Part shown: one piece after another, positions 26,674-35,538 of the stretch
Layout: each line of letters begins with the position of its first letter
Numbering within the stretch: the first letter of the stretch is position 1
Origin: Variovorax sp. ZS18.2.2
GTDB taxonomy: Bacteria > Pseudomonadota > Gammaproteobacteria > Burkholderiales > Burkholderiaceae_C
Assembly (NCBI RefSeq): GCF_024701975.1
Contig: NZ_JANLNM010000014.1
Span: forward strand, 1-64,000
DNA length: 64,000 bases
Direction: 5' to 3'
Notes under the pieces: generated by a model
Seen by the model: the letters and a program-made list of their open reading frames with translations, nothing else
What the model was told of the DNA's origin: nothing
Database searches by the model: none
Made by a program: the position numbers and the translations under genes

Positions 26674-28197
26674 ATGTCGCTGCACGTTGCCGATGTCAGC
26701 AAGCGCTTCGGGCTGACGCAGGCACTCGACGCGGTCACGCTCGACATTCCGGCAGGTTGCGTCACGGCATTGATCGGCGAGAACGGTGCCGGCAAATCGA
26801 CCCTCATCAAGATACTGACAGGCGCCTATGCAGCCGACAGCGGTGCCCTGCGCTGGAGCGGCCGGCCCCTGAACCTGCGCGGCCCGCTTGACGCGCGTGC
26901 GGCGGGCATCGCGGTGCTGCACCAGGAGCCGCAACTGGTTGATTCGCTCGACGGCGTCGAGAACCTCTTCATGGGCCGCAGCGATTTCGGCCACTGCGCC
27001 GGCATCCTCTCGCGCCCCGCGCTGCGCCGCCGTGCGCAAGCGGTGCTCGATCGCCTTGGCTTTGCACTGCCGCTTGATCGGATGGTGCGCGACATGTCGC
27101 CGGCGCAGCGCACGCTGCTCGCGCTCACACGGTGCCTGCTCGAGACGCCAGTGCTGCTGATTCTCGACGAACCCACGGCTTCGCTGACGGCCGTCGAAGC
27201 CGCGTGGCTGGCGCGCGCGGTGGAGGGAGTGCGTGCCAAGGGCACTGCCGTGGTGTTCGTGTCGCACCGGCTCGACGAGGTGCTGGCGATGGCAGACCGC
27301 GTGGTCGTGATGCGCAACGGCCGCGTGGTGACGGCGCTTGACTGCGCGGGCCAGACCCACGATTCGCTGATAGCGCTAATGTCGGGTCCGCAGGCTGCCG
27401 CGTGCCACGGCGCCGAGCCGCGGCACGCAGGTGGCTTCGGCGCCTGCCGCCTGGCGGTCGATGCGCTCGCCACGCGCGATGGTCGCGTGCGCGGCGTTTC
27501 GCTGCGGGCTCACGCGGGCGAGATCGTTGGCCTCTATGGGCTTGCAGGTGCAGGCCGCACCGAACTGCTCGAAGCCATCTACGGCGCGCGCACGCTCGCC
27601 GGCGGCATGGTCGAGGTCGATGGCCAAGTACAGCGGCGCATGTCGCCGTCCGCGTCACTGCGTGCTGGCATGTGCCTCATCCCTGAAGACCGCAAGCGCC
27701 ATGCGTTGATGCCGCAGCGCTCGCTGTTGCACAACTTGAGCTTGTCGCACATCGGCCGCTTTGCGCGCGCCGGCCTCGTGAGCACGCGGCGCGAGCGCGC
27801 GGCCGGTGATGCCGCCGTGGCGCGCCACCAGATCCGCGCCACCAACCTCGAACAGCCAATCGGCGAACTCTCGGGCGGCAACCAGCAGAAGGCAGTGTTC
27901 GCGCGGGCCATTGGCATCGCGCCCGGCGTGCTGCTGTGCGACGAGCCCACGCAGGCGGTCGACGTGCTGACGCGGCGCGCGATCCACGGGCTGATCCGCG
28001 AACACGCCGCGCGCGGCGGCACTGCGCTGGTCGTGACCTCCGACCTCGACGAACTGGTGGGCCTGGCCGACCGCGTGCTCGTGATGCGCGAAGGCCGCAT
28101 CGCGCAGGCGTTCGATACGGCGCCTTTTTCCACAGCATCGATCCTCCACGCCTGCTTTGCCGCGAACCGCGCGGCGCCCGGAGCCACTTCGCCATGA
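26674..28197 (+). CDS. Sugar ABC transporter ATP-binding protein, two ABC domains
   Basis: A 507-aa RbsA/MglA-type ATPase with tandem ABC domains. The first has GENGAGKSTLIKIL near residues 31-44 and LLILDEPTASLT; the second has a degenerate Walker A (LYGLAGAGRTELLEA) and LSGGNQQKAVFARAI with LLCDEPTQAVD. This intact first / degenerate second pattern is normal for the family. ATG at 26674 is preferred since the protein then begins at the conserved MSLHVADVSKRFG. Overlaps the permease gene by 4 nt (ATGA). Confidence 0.93.
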   Translation: MSLHVADVSKRFGLTQALDAVTLDIPAGCVTALIGENGAGKSTLIKILTGAYAADSGALRWSGRPLNLRGPLDARAAGIAVLHQEPQLVDSLDGVENLFMGRSDFGHCAGILSRPALRRRAQAVLDRLGFALPLDRMVRDMSPAQRTLLALTRCLLETPVLLILDEPTASLTAVEAAWLARAVEGVRAKGTAVVFVSHRLDEVLAMADRVVVMRNGRVVTALDCAGQTHDSLIALMSGPQAAACHGAEPRHAGGFGACRLAVDALATRDGRVRGVSLRAHAGEIVGLYGLAGAGRTELLEAIYGARTLAGGMVEVDGQVQRRMSPSASLRAGMCLIPEDRKRHALMPQRSLLHNLSLSHIGRFARAGLVSTRRERAAGDAAVARHQIRATNLEQPIGELSGGNQQKAVFARAIGIAPGVLLCDEPTQAVDVLTRRAIHGLIREHAARGGTALVVTSDLDELVGLADRVLVMREGRIAQAFDTAPFSTASILHACFAANRAAPGATSP

Positions 28198-29165
28198 CCC
28201 CCTCGACGACTTCCGCCGCGGCGACACGGGGCGCGCTGCAGCGCCGCCTGCGCGCCTACAGCGCGCTGATTGCGCTCGCGGCGATCTGCATCGTGTTCGG
28301 CGTCCTGAGTCCCGACGGCTTCGCCACCCTCGGCAACGCGGCGAACGTGCTGCGGCAGATTTCGTTCCTGGTGCTGGTTGCGGTTGGCGCCACCTTCGTG
28401 ATGTCGGTGTCGGAGTACGACCTGTCGGTGGGCGCAACCGCCAGCCTGGGCGGCGTGCTGGCCGCCAAGCTGGCGGTAGCCGGCGTGGGCGTGCCCGCGC
28501 AGCTGGCGATCACGCTGGCGGCCGGTTTCGGGGTCGGCGTGTTCAACGGGCTGGTGGTCACGCGCTTTCGGGTGTTGTCGTTCATCACGACGCTGGCCAC
28601 GGGCACGCTGATCGGCGGCGCGATCTTCTGGATCACCGACGGCGCCACGGTGTTCGAGAACATCCCCGATGCCTTCGGCGTGCTGGGCCGCGGCGAATGG
28701 TTGTCGCTGTCGTATCCGGCGTGGATCATGCTGGCCACTGCGGCCGGGGCCGCCTTTACGATGCGTCAGACGGTGTTCGGCCGCCAGCTGCAGGCCATCG
28801 GCGGCAACACCCAGGCCGCCTTCCTGGCCGGCATCCACGTGGCACGCTACAAGACGCTGGCCTTCGGCCTATGCGCGGCGCTCTCGGCGCTGGCAGGCCT
28901 GTTGCTGGCCTCGCGCCTCGGCTCAGCGCAGCCAACGGGCGGCAATGCTTTGTTCCTGCCGGCCTATGCCGCGGTGTTCCTCGGCGTTGCAGCGAGCCGC
29001 GAGGGCGTGCCCAACGTGGGCGGTGCGCTGGTGGGCGCCGCAATCCTCGGCGTCCTGGCCAACGGGCTCACGATCCTCAACAGCCCGACGTACCTGCAGG
29101 ACATGCTGACCGGCGCAATCGTGATCGGCGCGGTCATCTTCCAGCAGATTGGACGCGAGCGCTGA
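28194..29165 (+). CDS. Sugar ABC transporter permease
   Basis: A 323-aa inner-membrane permease of the RbsC type with about eight to ten hydrophobic segments, beginning with YSALIALAAICIVFGVLSP. It has the EYDLSVGATASLGG motif near residues 77-90 and the GGNTQAAFLAGI coupling-helix region typical for ribose/xylose-type transporters. Coupled to the ATPase gene by ATGA overlap. Single permease, so probably a homodimer. Confidence 0.93.
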   Translation: MTPSTTSAAATRGALQRRLRAYSALIALAAICIVFGVLSPDGFATLGNAANVLRQISFLVLVAVGATFVMSVSEYDLSVGATASLGGVLAAKLAVAGVGVPAQLAITLAAGFGVGVFNGLVVTRFRVLSFITTLATGTLIGGAIFWITDGATVFENIPDAFGVLGRGEWLSLSYPAWIMLATAAGAAFTMRQTVFGRQLQAIGGNTQAAFLAGIHVARYKTLAFGLCAALSALAGLLLASRLGSAQPTGGNALFLPAYAAVFLGVAASREGVPNVGGALVGAAILGVLANGLTILNSPTYLQDMLTGAIVIGAVIFQQIGRER

Positions 29166-29214
29166 AGAACAGCACGACTCGCCGCCTTCCCACCACCCTT
29201 TGAGGAGTCGTCTC

Positions 29215-30165
29215 ATGAAACGCCACAGTCTCGACCGCAGAAACCTCGCCTTGCGCCTCGGCGCGGTGCCGCTCGCCATGCTGGGCGCCGCATGGTCGCT
29301 TCCAGGCTTCACCGCGCAAGAAGGCAAGCGACTGGCGATCATCACGCCCTACCAGTCGTCGCCCACCACCACCGAGATGATCAAGTCGGTGGTGGCCTAT
29401 GGCGCTACGCAGGGCTGGAAGACCAACGTCGTCGACACGCGCGGCGACATGGGCCAGATGGTGGCGCGCTTTGAGGACGCGGTGTCGTCGAAGGTCGATG
29501 CCATCGTCGTCGTGAGCATCGACGCAGCGCGCATCAAGGCCCAGGTGAAGGCGGCGCAGGCCGCGAAGATCGCGGTGTTCGGCTGTGATTCCACCTACGT
29601 GACCGGCATGACCGCCACCGCGGTAAGCGACGACGCGGCCATGTCGCGCCTCATCACCAACCGACTGTTCGAGGCCATGGGCGACCAGGGCAACGTGGTG
29701 GTGTTCACGCACCGGCCGCATCCGGGTGTGCTGCTGCGCACCAACGAGTTCTTCGACTTGCTCAAGCAGCACCCGAAGATCAAGCTGCTGACCGAGAAGC
29801 ACGTGGACGTACCCGGCCCGATCGAGAGCGCGCGCAAGTCGATGGAAAGCCTGTTGCTCGCCAACCCGCAGAAAGGCTCGATCGTCGGCGTGTGGACCGC
29901 CTTCGACGACGCGGCCATCGGTGCCACGCAGGCCATCATGGCGGCCGGACGCAACGAGATCGTGGTGACCGGCGTCGACGGTGCCACGCAGGCGGTCGAC
30001 CTGATCCGCAAGAAGTCGCCGCTGGTCGCGACCGTCAAGCAGGACTTCGTGGAAATGGGGCGGCGCGTCGGCGAGCAGATCACGCGCAGCTTTAACGGCC
30101 AGCCGGCCACGGCGACCCGCATCGATGTGCCGGCCAAGCTCTTGACGGCGGCTAACCTGTCTTGA
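29215..30165 (+). CDS. Sugar ABC transporter periplasmic binding protein
   Basis: A 316-aa type I binding protein (ribose/LacI-like). A signal-like N-terminus MKRHSLDRRNLALRLGAVPL with an Arg-rich start (possibly Tat-like RRN) is followed by KRLAIITPYQSSPTTTEM and VDAIVVVSIDAARIKAQ. Ends with DVPAKLLTAANL, typical of the family. TGAGGAG ribosome site 7 nt before ATG. Third gene of the transporter operon. Substrate likely a pentose or polyol; it cannot be set from sequence. Confidence 0.9.
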   Translation: MKRHSLDRRNLALRLGAVPLAMLGAAWSLPGFTAQEGKRLAIITPYQSSPTTTEMIKSVVAYGATQGWKTNVVDTRGDMGQMVARFEDAVSSKVDAIVVVSIDAARIKAQVKAAQAAKIAVFGCDSTYVTGMTATAVSDDAAMSRLITNRLFEAMGDQGNVVVFTHRPHPGVLLRTNEFFDLLKQHPKIKLLTEKHVDVPGPIESARKSMESLLLANPQKGSIVGVWTAFDDAAIGATQAIMAAGRNEIVVTGVDGATQAVDLIRKKSPLVATVKQDFVEMGRRVGEQITRSFNGQPATATRIDVPAKLLTAANLS

Positions 30166-30200
30166 ATCTGCGGCCCCGGCCGGCGCCTCGCATCCGCCCT

Positions 30201-30220
30201 GCCTACCAATTCTGGTAGTT
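30201..30220 (+). promoter_or_regulatory. Lux-box-like element A, luxI promoter
   Basis: GCCTACCAATTCTGGTAGTT, with a clean CTACCA...TGGTAG inverted repeat. It has the length and half-site form of lux boxes. A TGCAAT -10-like hexamer at 30242-30247 lies 21 nt downstream, and a lux box centred at -42.5 puts transcription start near 30253, before the GTG start of luxI at 30279. Confidence 0.8.
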
Positions 30221-30278
30221 ACGCTACACAGGCCAAGCCTGTGCAATGCGCCGACGTCTGTCACAAGGGAGAGGCGCC

Positions 30279-30851
30279 GTGGAAATTCTTGCAGGTAGGG
30301 CCGATGCGCTGGCACCGGGGCTGATGAGCGGGCTTGCGCGCTACCGCCACCGCGTGTTCGTCGAGAAGCTGGGCTGGAATCTCGCTTGCCCCGACGGCGC
30401 CGAACTCGACCAGTTCGATCGTGCCGACACCCTTTACCTGGTCGCTCGCCGGGACGACGGCGAACTGGTGGGCACCGCACGGCTGCTGCCGACGCATCGC
30501 CCTTATCTGCTCGGCGATGTGTTCCCACAGCTCATGGGTGCCTCGCCGCTGCCGAACACGCCCGACGTGTGGGAGCTCTCGCGCTTTGCGGCGGTTGACT
30601 TCGATGCCAGAGCCGCCGGCCCACTGAGCCAGTTCTCGTCGGTGATCACGATCGACCTGCTGCGCAAGGCGCTGTCGCTGGCAGCGCGCAAGGGCGTGCG
30701 GCGGCTGATCTCGGTTTCGCCACTGGGCGTGGAGCGGCTGCTGCGCACCGCCGGTTTTCGCGCGCGGCGCGCGGGGCCGCCGCTGGTGATCAACGGACAG
30801 TCGATCTTCGCGTGCTGGATTGAGGTGCAGGGCCAGCCATTGAACGATTGA
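30279..30851 (+). CDS. luxI: LuxI-family acyl-homoserine-lactone synthase
   Basis: A 190-aa AHL synthase of normal length. All family residues are visible: Arg23 and Phe27 (RHRVF), Trp33 (LGW), Asp44 and Asp47 (ELDQFDRAD), Arg68 (GTARLLPT), Phe82, and Glu99/Arg102 (WELSRFAA). It makes the signal from S-adenosylmethionine and an acyl thioester. The GTG at 30279 is preferred because AAGGGAGAGG is 4-6 nt upstream and because the ATG at 30246 would lie before the predicted transcription start. Autoinduction through the lux box just upstream is likely. Convergent with the EamA gene 21 nt away. Confidence 0.93.
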   Translation: MEILAGRADALAPGLMSGLARYRHRVFVEKLGWNLACPDGAELDQFDRADTLYLVARRDDGELVGTARLLPTHRPYLLGDVFPQLMGASPLPNTPDVWELSRFAAVDFDARAAGPLSQFSSVITIDLLRKALSLAARKGVRRLISVSPLGVERLLRTAGFRARRAGPPLVINGQSIFACWIEVQGQPLND

Positions 30852-30872
30852 TCGCGCCACGGTGCGCCGCGC

Positions 30873-31808
30873 TCAGGTCTTGCCGCGTACCATTCCCAGT
30901 GCGATGCCACCGAGAATCAGCGCCATCGCACCGAGCAGCGTGGCGCCGACGGTTTCGCCCAGTGCCAATGCCGAACACACGATGCCGATCACAGGTACGC
31001 CCAGCAGGCCGAGCGAGGTGGTGGTCGCGGGCAAGGCGCGGTTGACCATGGTCACGGCCCAGTAGGCCAACGCAATGCCGAACAGGCCGCCGTAAAGCAG
31101 CAGCGCACCGAGTTCGAAACTCCATGCGATGCGTGGCACGCCCTCCAGGGCCCAGGCCATCGGCAGCAGCAGGAGGCTGGCGAGTAACGCCTGCCAGAAC
31201 ACGAGTTCGAAAGGCGGCGTCACCCACTTGTGGGCGCGTACGTAGAGGATGCTCGCAGCCCAGCAGAGCGCGGCCAGTAACACAATTGCGTTGCCGATCA
31301 CCGCGCGCCGGTCGTGCCAGTCGAAGGTCAATGGATTGAAGATCAGCAACAACCCCACAAGACCGACGGCGATACCGAGCAACCGCCAGCGCGTGGGCGT
31401 CTCGCCCAACAACAGCCAGGCGCCTGGCACCACCCACAGCGGCGTGGTGTAGGCCAGCACCACCGAACGCCCAGCGCTCACGTGCTGCAGCCCGATGCTG
31501 CACAGCACGGAGAAGACCGTCATGTGCAGCACGCCGACGCTCAGGATCACCGGGACGTCCGCGCGCCGCGGCAACACCAGCCGCCGGCTCAAGAGGCAGA
31601 GCACCAGCAGCGCCAGCGCACCTAATGTGGAGCGCAGCGCAACGGTCCACACCGGCGGCAGGTAGGCGAGCGTGGCTTTCCCGATCGGCCAGTTGATGCC
31701 CCAGGCGAGCGCGACAGCCGCCAACAGCCAGAGCGCTTGGCGCGGGCGCATCGGCGCGGCGGCGATGAGGGCCACAGGGTTGGGGGGGCTGTGGAGTGCT
31801 GTTTTCAT
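30873..31808 (-). CDS. EamA/DMT-family transporter
   Basis: A 311-aa inner-membrane protein with ten hydrophobic segments in two repeats, beginning LWLLAAVALAWGINWPIGKA and ending GATLLGAMALILGGIALGM. Proteins of this family export amino acids, metabolites or drugs. Last gene of operon 2, 21 nt after the TRAP binding protein, so it is a candidate exporter of the product or of an intermediate. Confidence 0.9.
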   Translation of the reverse strand: MKTALHSPPNPVALIAAAPMRPRQALWLLAAVALAWGINWPIGKATLAYLPPVWTVALRSTLGALALLVLCLLSRRLVLPRRADVPVILSVGVLHMTVFSVLCSIGLQHVSAGRSVVLAYTTPLWVVPGAWLLLGETPTRWRLLGIAVGLVGLLLIFNPLTFDWHDRRAVIGNAIVLLAALCWAASILYVRAHKWVTPPFELVFWQALLASLLLLPMAWALEGVPRIAWSFELGALLLYGGLFGIALAYWAVTMVNRALPATTTSLGLLGVPVIGIVCSALALGETVGATLLGAMALILGGIALGMVRGKT

Positions 31809-31829
31809 TGGACCTCGACAGTCTGGGTT

Positions 31830-32945
31830 CTAGTTTTTGCAGAGACTCGAGGATTCGCCCGCTGTTTTCCTGGCACGTTCATAGTCCGCGAGCATGGCCG
31901 CGCCCGCCGGGCCGGCCTGAGTCTTCCAGTTTTCGATCACGCTGCCGCCGGCCTCCTGCAGCTCGCGGCGGATCTCCGGCGCGGCCACGGCATGGACGAT
32001 CACGCCGTTGGACGCCATCGCGCGGCGGTTAGCCTGGGCTCGATCACGCATGACGTCCCACAGAGCGGTCTCAGTGTCGGCCGCCGCCCGGTCCACCGCA
32101 GACTTCAGCGCCTGCGGCAGCTTGTCGTAGGCCGTCTTGTTGACGACTGTGAAGGACAGGGGCGCCGCGTAATTCAGATCGGTGAAGTGCGGCAGGTGCT
32201 CCCACAGCCGCCGGCCCGCGCCGCCGTCGCCTGAGGACATCACGGCCGTGATGTCGCCGCTCTTGATACGCGGCATCGCCTCACCGAAGGGAACGTTGAC
32301 TGCGTAGACACCAAGCGAGCCCATCAGCGCCGCTGAGGTCGCGTCGTAGGTGCGCACGCGCAACCGCTTCAGATCGCTCATCGTATCAACAGCCCAGGCA
32401 GACCAAAGACCAGTGGCTGGCCACGGTGTGGAGTACAGCAGGTGCACGCCCTTGGCCTCGAAGGCGCTCGCATAGGTCTGGCGCGTCACGCTCTGCAGGC
32501 AGCGGGTATCAGTGGCCGACGAAGTTACGAAGGGCAACGACACCAGATTGAACACCGGCTCGACTTCACCGAGTGGCCCACCGTGGACATCTCCCACCTG
32601 GACTTCGCCCGCGGTCACGGCCCCCAGCATCGCGATTGCGCCGAGCGGATGGTCGTAGTGGGGCTTGATCTGCAGCGCGCCCTTCGAATGCTCGGCCAAG
32701 CGCTTACCGAAGGTGTCGAGGCCGACGCCGGGCATGGTGGTTGCAGGGTATTCGGAGCCCGCGACCCAAGTGACACCGTCACTGCCGCCGCCGGAATTGC
32801 CAGCGCTGTTCGCAGGTTGGGCGCCCGCCATCGAGGTCACGAGCATAGAGGTCATCATCAGGAGAGAACTATTCACCGAGCCACCTTGGATCAAAGAAAG
32901 AATAGACGCCCCGGGATGAGTCGCGGGAAGCGCCTCAACTGTCAC
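31830..32945 (-). CDS. TRAP transporter solute-binding protein (DctP-like), orphan
   Basis: A 371-aa protein if translation begins at the GTG overlapping the NRPS stop (GTGA). Another GTG at 32876 with AAGGTGG 4 nt upstream would give an N-terminus MNSSLLMMTSMLVTSMAGAQ, a hydrophobic leader ending in a possible cleavage site but lacking the usual positive charges. The body is DctP-like: FGKRLAEHSKGALQIKPHYD, NLVSLPFV, LKRLRVRTYDATSAAL and VPFGEAMPRIKSGDI. No DctQ or DctM membrane gene is near. It may bind the product or a precursor in the periplasm, or may be a leftover. Confidence 0.75.
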   Translation of the reverse strand: MTVEALPATHPGASILSLIQGGSVNSSLLMMTSMLVTSMAGAQPANSAGNSGGGSDGVTWVAGSEYPATTMPGVGLDTFGKRLAEHSKGALQIKPHYDHPLGAIAMLGAVTAGEVQVGDVHGGPLGEVEPVFNLVSLPFVTSSATDTRCLQSVTRQTYASAFEAKGVHLLYSTPWPATGLWSAWAVDTMSDLKRLRVRTYDATSAALMGSLGVYAVNVPFGEAMPRIKSGDITAVMSSGDGGAGRRLWEHLPHFTDLNYAAPLSFTVVNKTAYDKLPQALKSAVDRAAADTETALWDVMRDRAQANRRAMASNGVIVHAVAAPEIRRELQEAGGSVIENWKTQAGPAGAAMLADYERARKTAGESSSLCKN

Positions 32946-35521
32946 AACAGCGGCGAGAGAACCTCCGCCAGTGTAGACGCCATGGCAGGCTGGCCCAGTC
33001 CCAGGTGGGTGCAGGCCAGCTCGACGGTGATCGGATCGCTCGACAGCAGGAGTGACCAGTCGAAAGATTCTCCCACCATTTGCAGCCCCGGCATGGGCAC
33101 CGTCGCGCGCACGTAGAGCATTTGCACATCAATGGGCTGGGGCACGTAGCGCCGCCCGATCGAGATGCAGTTTCGAACCAGGCGGGCCAGCCTTTGCGCA
33201 TGCGCGAGATTGAACTCGGCCGGCACCGCGCGCTCGAACTGCGCGACGCGTACCAGGTCTTCGAGCGTCGCGATCTCCCCGCGCACGTCGCGATGCGGCG
33301 ATGCGGGGTCGAGCAACTGATTGGCGAGTGCCTTCACCGCCGCCGCGTCGCCGGGCGGGCCATGGTCTTGCGAGGGCACCGGTGTATCGAGCAACGCAAG
33401 TAGTGAAATCTCCTCGCCCTCGCTTTCTAGCTGGGCTGCAAGCTCGTAGGCGACCAGCCCACCAAAGGACCAGCCCAACACCCGGTACGGCCCATGTGGC
33501 TGGACGGCGCGAATCGCGCTCTTGTAGCGCGATGCCATCGCCTCGACCGAACTCGCGAGGGTCTCGCCGGCTTCCAGCCCGGAGGCCTGGATGCCGAAGA
33601 CCGGAACGTCGACAGGCAGGCGATCGGCCAGCGCCTTGTAGCGAAACGCGGTGCCGCCCACAGGGTGGACGCAATACAGCGGCGGTACACCTTCGCCCTG
33701 CTTCAATGTCACGAGCGGTTCGTAATGCGGATCGACTTGCGGCGCGCGCAGCCTTGCGGCCAGCGCCTCGATGGTCGGATGCTCGAACAGCGTGCGGACC
33801 GGCAGTTGCGTGCCGAATGCTCGATTGACTTGCTGCACCACGCTGGAGGCGGCTAGCGAAGTGCCTCCACTCAGGAAGAAGTCGCTGCGCCGGCCGATGG
33901 CCGGCGCAGCGAGCACCGCGCCCCAGATGCGCTTCAGTATGACTTCGACGTTGTCGCCGCTGGCCGGGTCGACATAGTCGTCTTCCTCTTCCTCCTTCAC
34001 CGCGATGTTGGAGGGCTTCGGCAGGCCTTGCCGACTTACCTTGCCGTTCGGCTCTACCGGCAGGGCATCCATCACCATGATGCGCGACGGCACCATGTAG
34101 TGCGGCAAGTGGCGCCGCAGATGGGTTAGCAGCTCGGGCACCAGCGACGAGCTCGCCTTGTCGCTAGCGACATAACCCACCAGCCGGCTTTGAGCGTTGG
34201 CCTCCCAGACCGTCGCGACGGCCTGGCGCACATCGCCATGTCGCATCAGCGTCGCCTCGATCTCGCCGATCTCAATGCGATAGCCGTTGAGCTTGACCTG
34301 ATGGTCGATGCGGCCGAGGAACTCGAGGCTGCCGTCGTCGAGCCAGCGGCCCAGATCGCCGGTGCGATAGATGCGCTCGCCGGTCGATGCAAGGCCGTCG
34401 ACAAACTTTTCGGCCGTCAGCTCCGGCCGATTCAGGTAGCCGCGCGCCAGTTGAACGCCGCCAATGCAGATTTCCCCGGTGGCATCGCCTTCGACCCGGT
34501 GGAAATTCTTGTCGAGGATGTAGATGCGCACGTTCGAAATCGGTGAACCAATCGGCACGATCCCATCGTCGCGCGCCGTCGCATGCCAGCACGTCACGCC
34601 GATGGAGGCCTCGGTCGGTCCGTAGACGTTGTGCAGTGGGGCGTCGCTCTGCTGCATGAAGGCCTCGACGGTGCGCGGAAACAGCGTCTCACCGCCGCAG
34701 AACGCATGGCGCAGCGAGCGAAAACCGCGTACCCCCCCCGTGTCCAGGAAGCGCTGGAGCATCGAGGGCAGGAAGTGGCTGATGGTGATGCATTCGCGCT
34801 CGATCAGTCTCGCCATATAAGGCGGATCGAGATGCCCGTCGGGTTTGGCAAGAACCGCGCAGGCGCCACTTATCAGCGGCAGAAACATCTCCCAGATCGA
34901 GACGTCGAAGCTCGCGGGCGTCTTCTGCAGCACCCGGTCGGTGGCTGCGACGTCGAAGGTTTCGCGCATCCAGCACAACCGATTCATGATGCCGGCATGC
35001 GTGCACATCACTCCTTTGGGCATGCCGGTGGAGCCCGAGGTATAGATGACGTAGGCGAGGCTCGGCGGATTCTCTCCGGCATCAGGCATGGCCGCAGCAT
35101 TGCTGTCTTCGTCGATTCCGTCGCTTTCGTCGCAACCGATCAACAGCGCGCGAGCCTTGCTGCGCGGCAGGTCGGGCAACAGTGCGGCATCCGTGATGGC
35201 GATCTCCGCGCCTGAATCCTCGAGCATGTAGGCGAGTCTCTCGATCGGATAGGACACGTCGAGCGGCAGATAGGCGCCGCCGGCCTTGAGGATGGCGAGC
35301 ACGGCGACGATGAAGTCGATCGAGCGGTTCAGGTAGACCGCCGCAATGCGCGGGGCGCAGGAGTCGGATGTGTCAAGCGCGCCGATGCGGCGCGCAAGCG
35401 CGTCCGCGCGCCGTTCGAGTTCGCCATAGCGGATGGTGCCGTGCGGGTCCTGCACGGCCACGGCATCGGGTGTCTCAGCGACTTGTCGCGCGAAGGCGCC
35501 GTGCAGGGTCTGCGGCTGCAT
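32942..35521 (-). CDS. Single-module NRPS: adenylation-carrier-thioesterase
   Basis: An 859-aa protein with domains A (about 1-510), T (about 520-595) and TE (about 620-859), and no condensation domain. A3 is YVIYTSGSTGMPKG; A4 FDVSIWEMF; A5 NVYGPTEASIG; A7 YRTGDLGRWLDDG; T has FFLSGGTSLAAS; TE has GWSFGGLVAYEL. By alignment to GrsA I read specificity residues D-V-W-H-F-G-V-I-G-(K): the DVWH start is shared with serine codes, the rest is not a match I know. Thus a small hydroxyl or related amino acid is plausible. ATG at 35521, 17 nt after the esterase gene; a longer upstream frame is a shadow. Its stop is coupled to the TRAP gene. Confidence 0.9.
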   Translation of the reverse strand: MQPQTLHGAFARQVAETPDAVAVQDPHGTIRYGELERRADALARRIGALDTSDSCAPRIAAVYLNRSIDFIVAVLAILKAGGAYLPLDVSYPIERLAYMLEDSGAEIAITDAALLPDLPRSKARALLIGCDESDGIDEDSNAAAMPDAGENPPSLAYVIYTSGSTGMPKGVMCTHAGIMNRLCWMRETFDVAATDRVLQKTPASFDVSIWEMFLPLISGACAVLAKPDGHLDPPYMARLIERECITISHFLPSMLQRFLDTGGVRGFRSLRHAFCGGETLFPRTVEAFMQQSDAPLHNVYGPTEASIGVTCWHATARDDGIVPIGSPISNVRIYILDKNFHRVEGDATGEICIGGVQLARGYLNRPELTAEKFVDGLASTGERIYRTGDLGRWLDDGSLEFLGRIDHQVKLNGYRIEIGEIEATLMRHGDVRQAVATVWEANAQSRLVGYVASDKASSSLVPELLTHLRRHLPHYMVPSRIMVMDALPVEPNGKVSRQGLPKPSNIAVKEEEEDDYVDPASGDNVEVILKRIWGAVLAAPAIGRRSDFFLSGGTSLAASSVVQQVNRAFGTQLPVRTLFEHPTIEALAARLRAPQVDPHYEPLVTLKQGEGVPPLYCVHPVGGTAFRYKALADRLPVDVPVFGIQASGLEAGETLASSVEAMASRYKSAIRAVQPHGPYRVLGWSFGGLVAYELAAQLESEGEEISLLALLDTPVPSQDHGPPGDAAAVKALANQLLDPASPHRDVRGEIATLEDLVRVAQFERAVPAEFNLAHAQRLARLVRNCISIGRRYVPQPIDVQMLYVRATVPMPGLQMVGESFDWSLLLSSDPITVELACTHLGLGQPAMASTLAEVLSPLL

Positions 35522-35538
35522 GCGTCCGTCCGCCCGCG

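Noticed and set aside
24496-30165. The sugar kinase and ABC transporter as an AI-2 (Lsr) uptake system
   Set aside because: There is no LsrF, LsrG or LsrR, the transporter has one permease gene and not two, and the regulator is MarR-type; an ordinary sugar or polyol system fits better.
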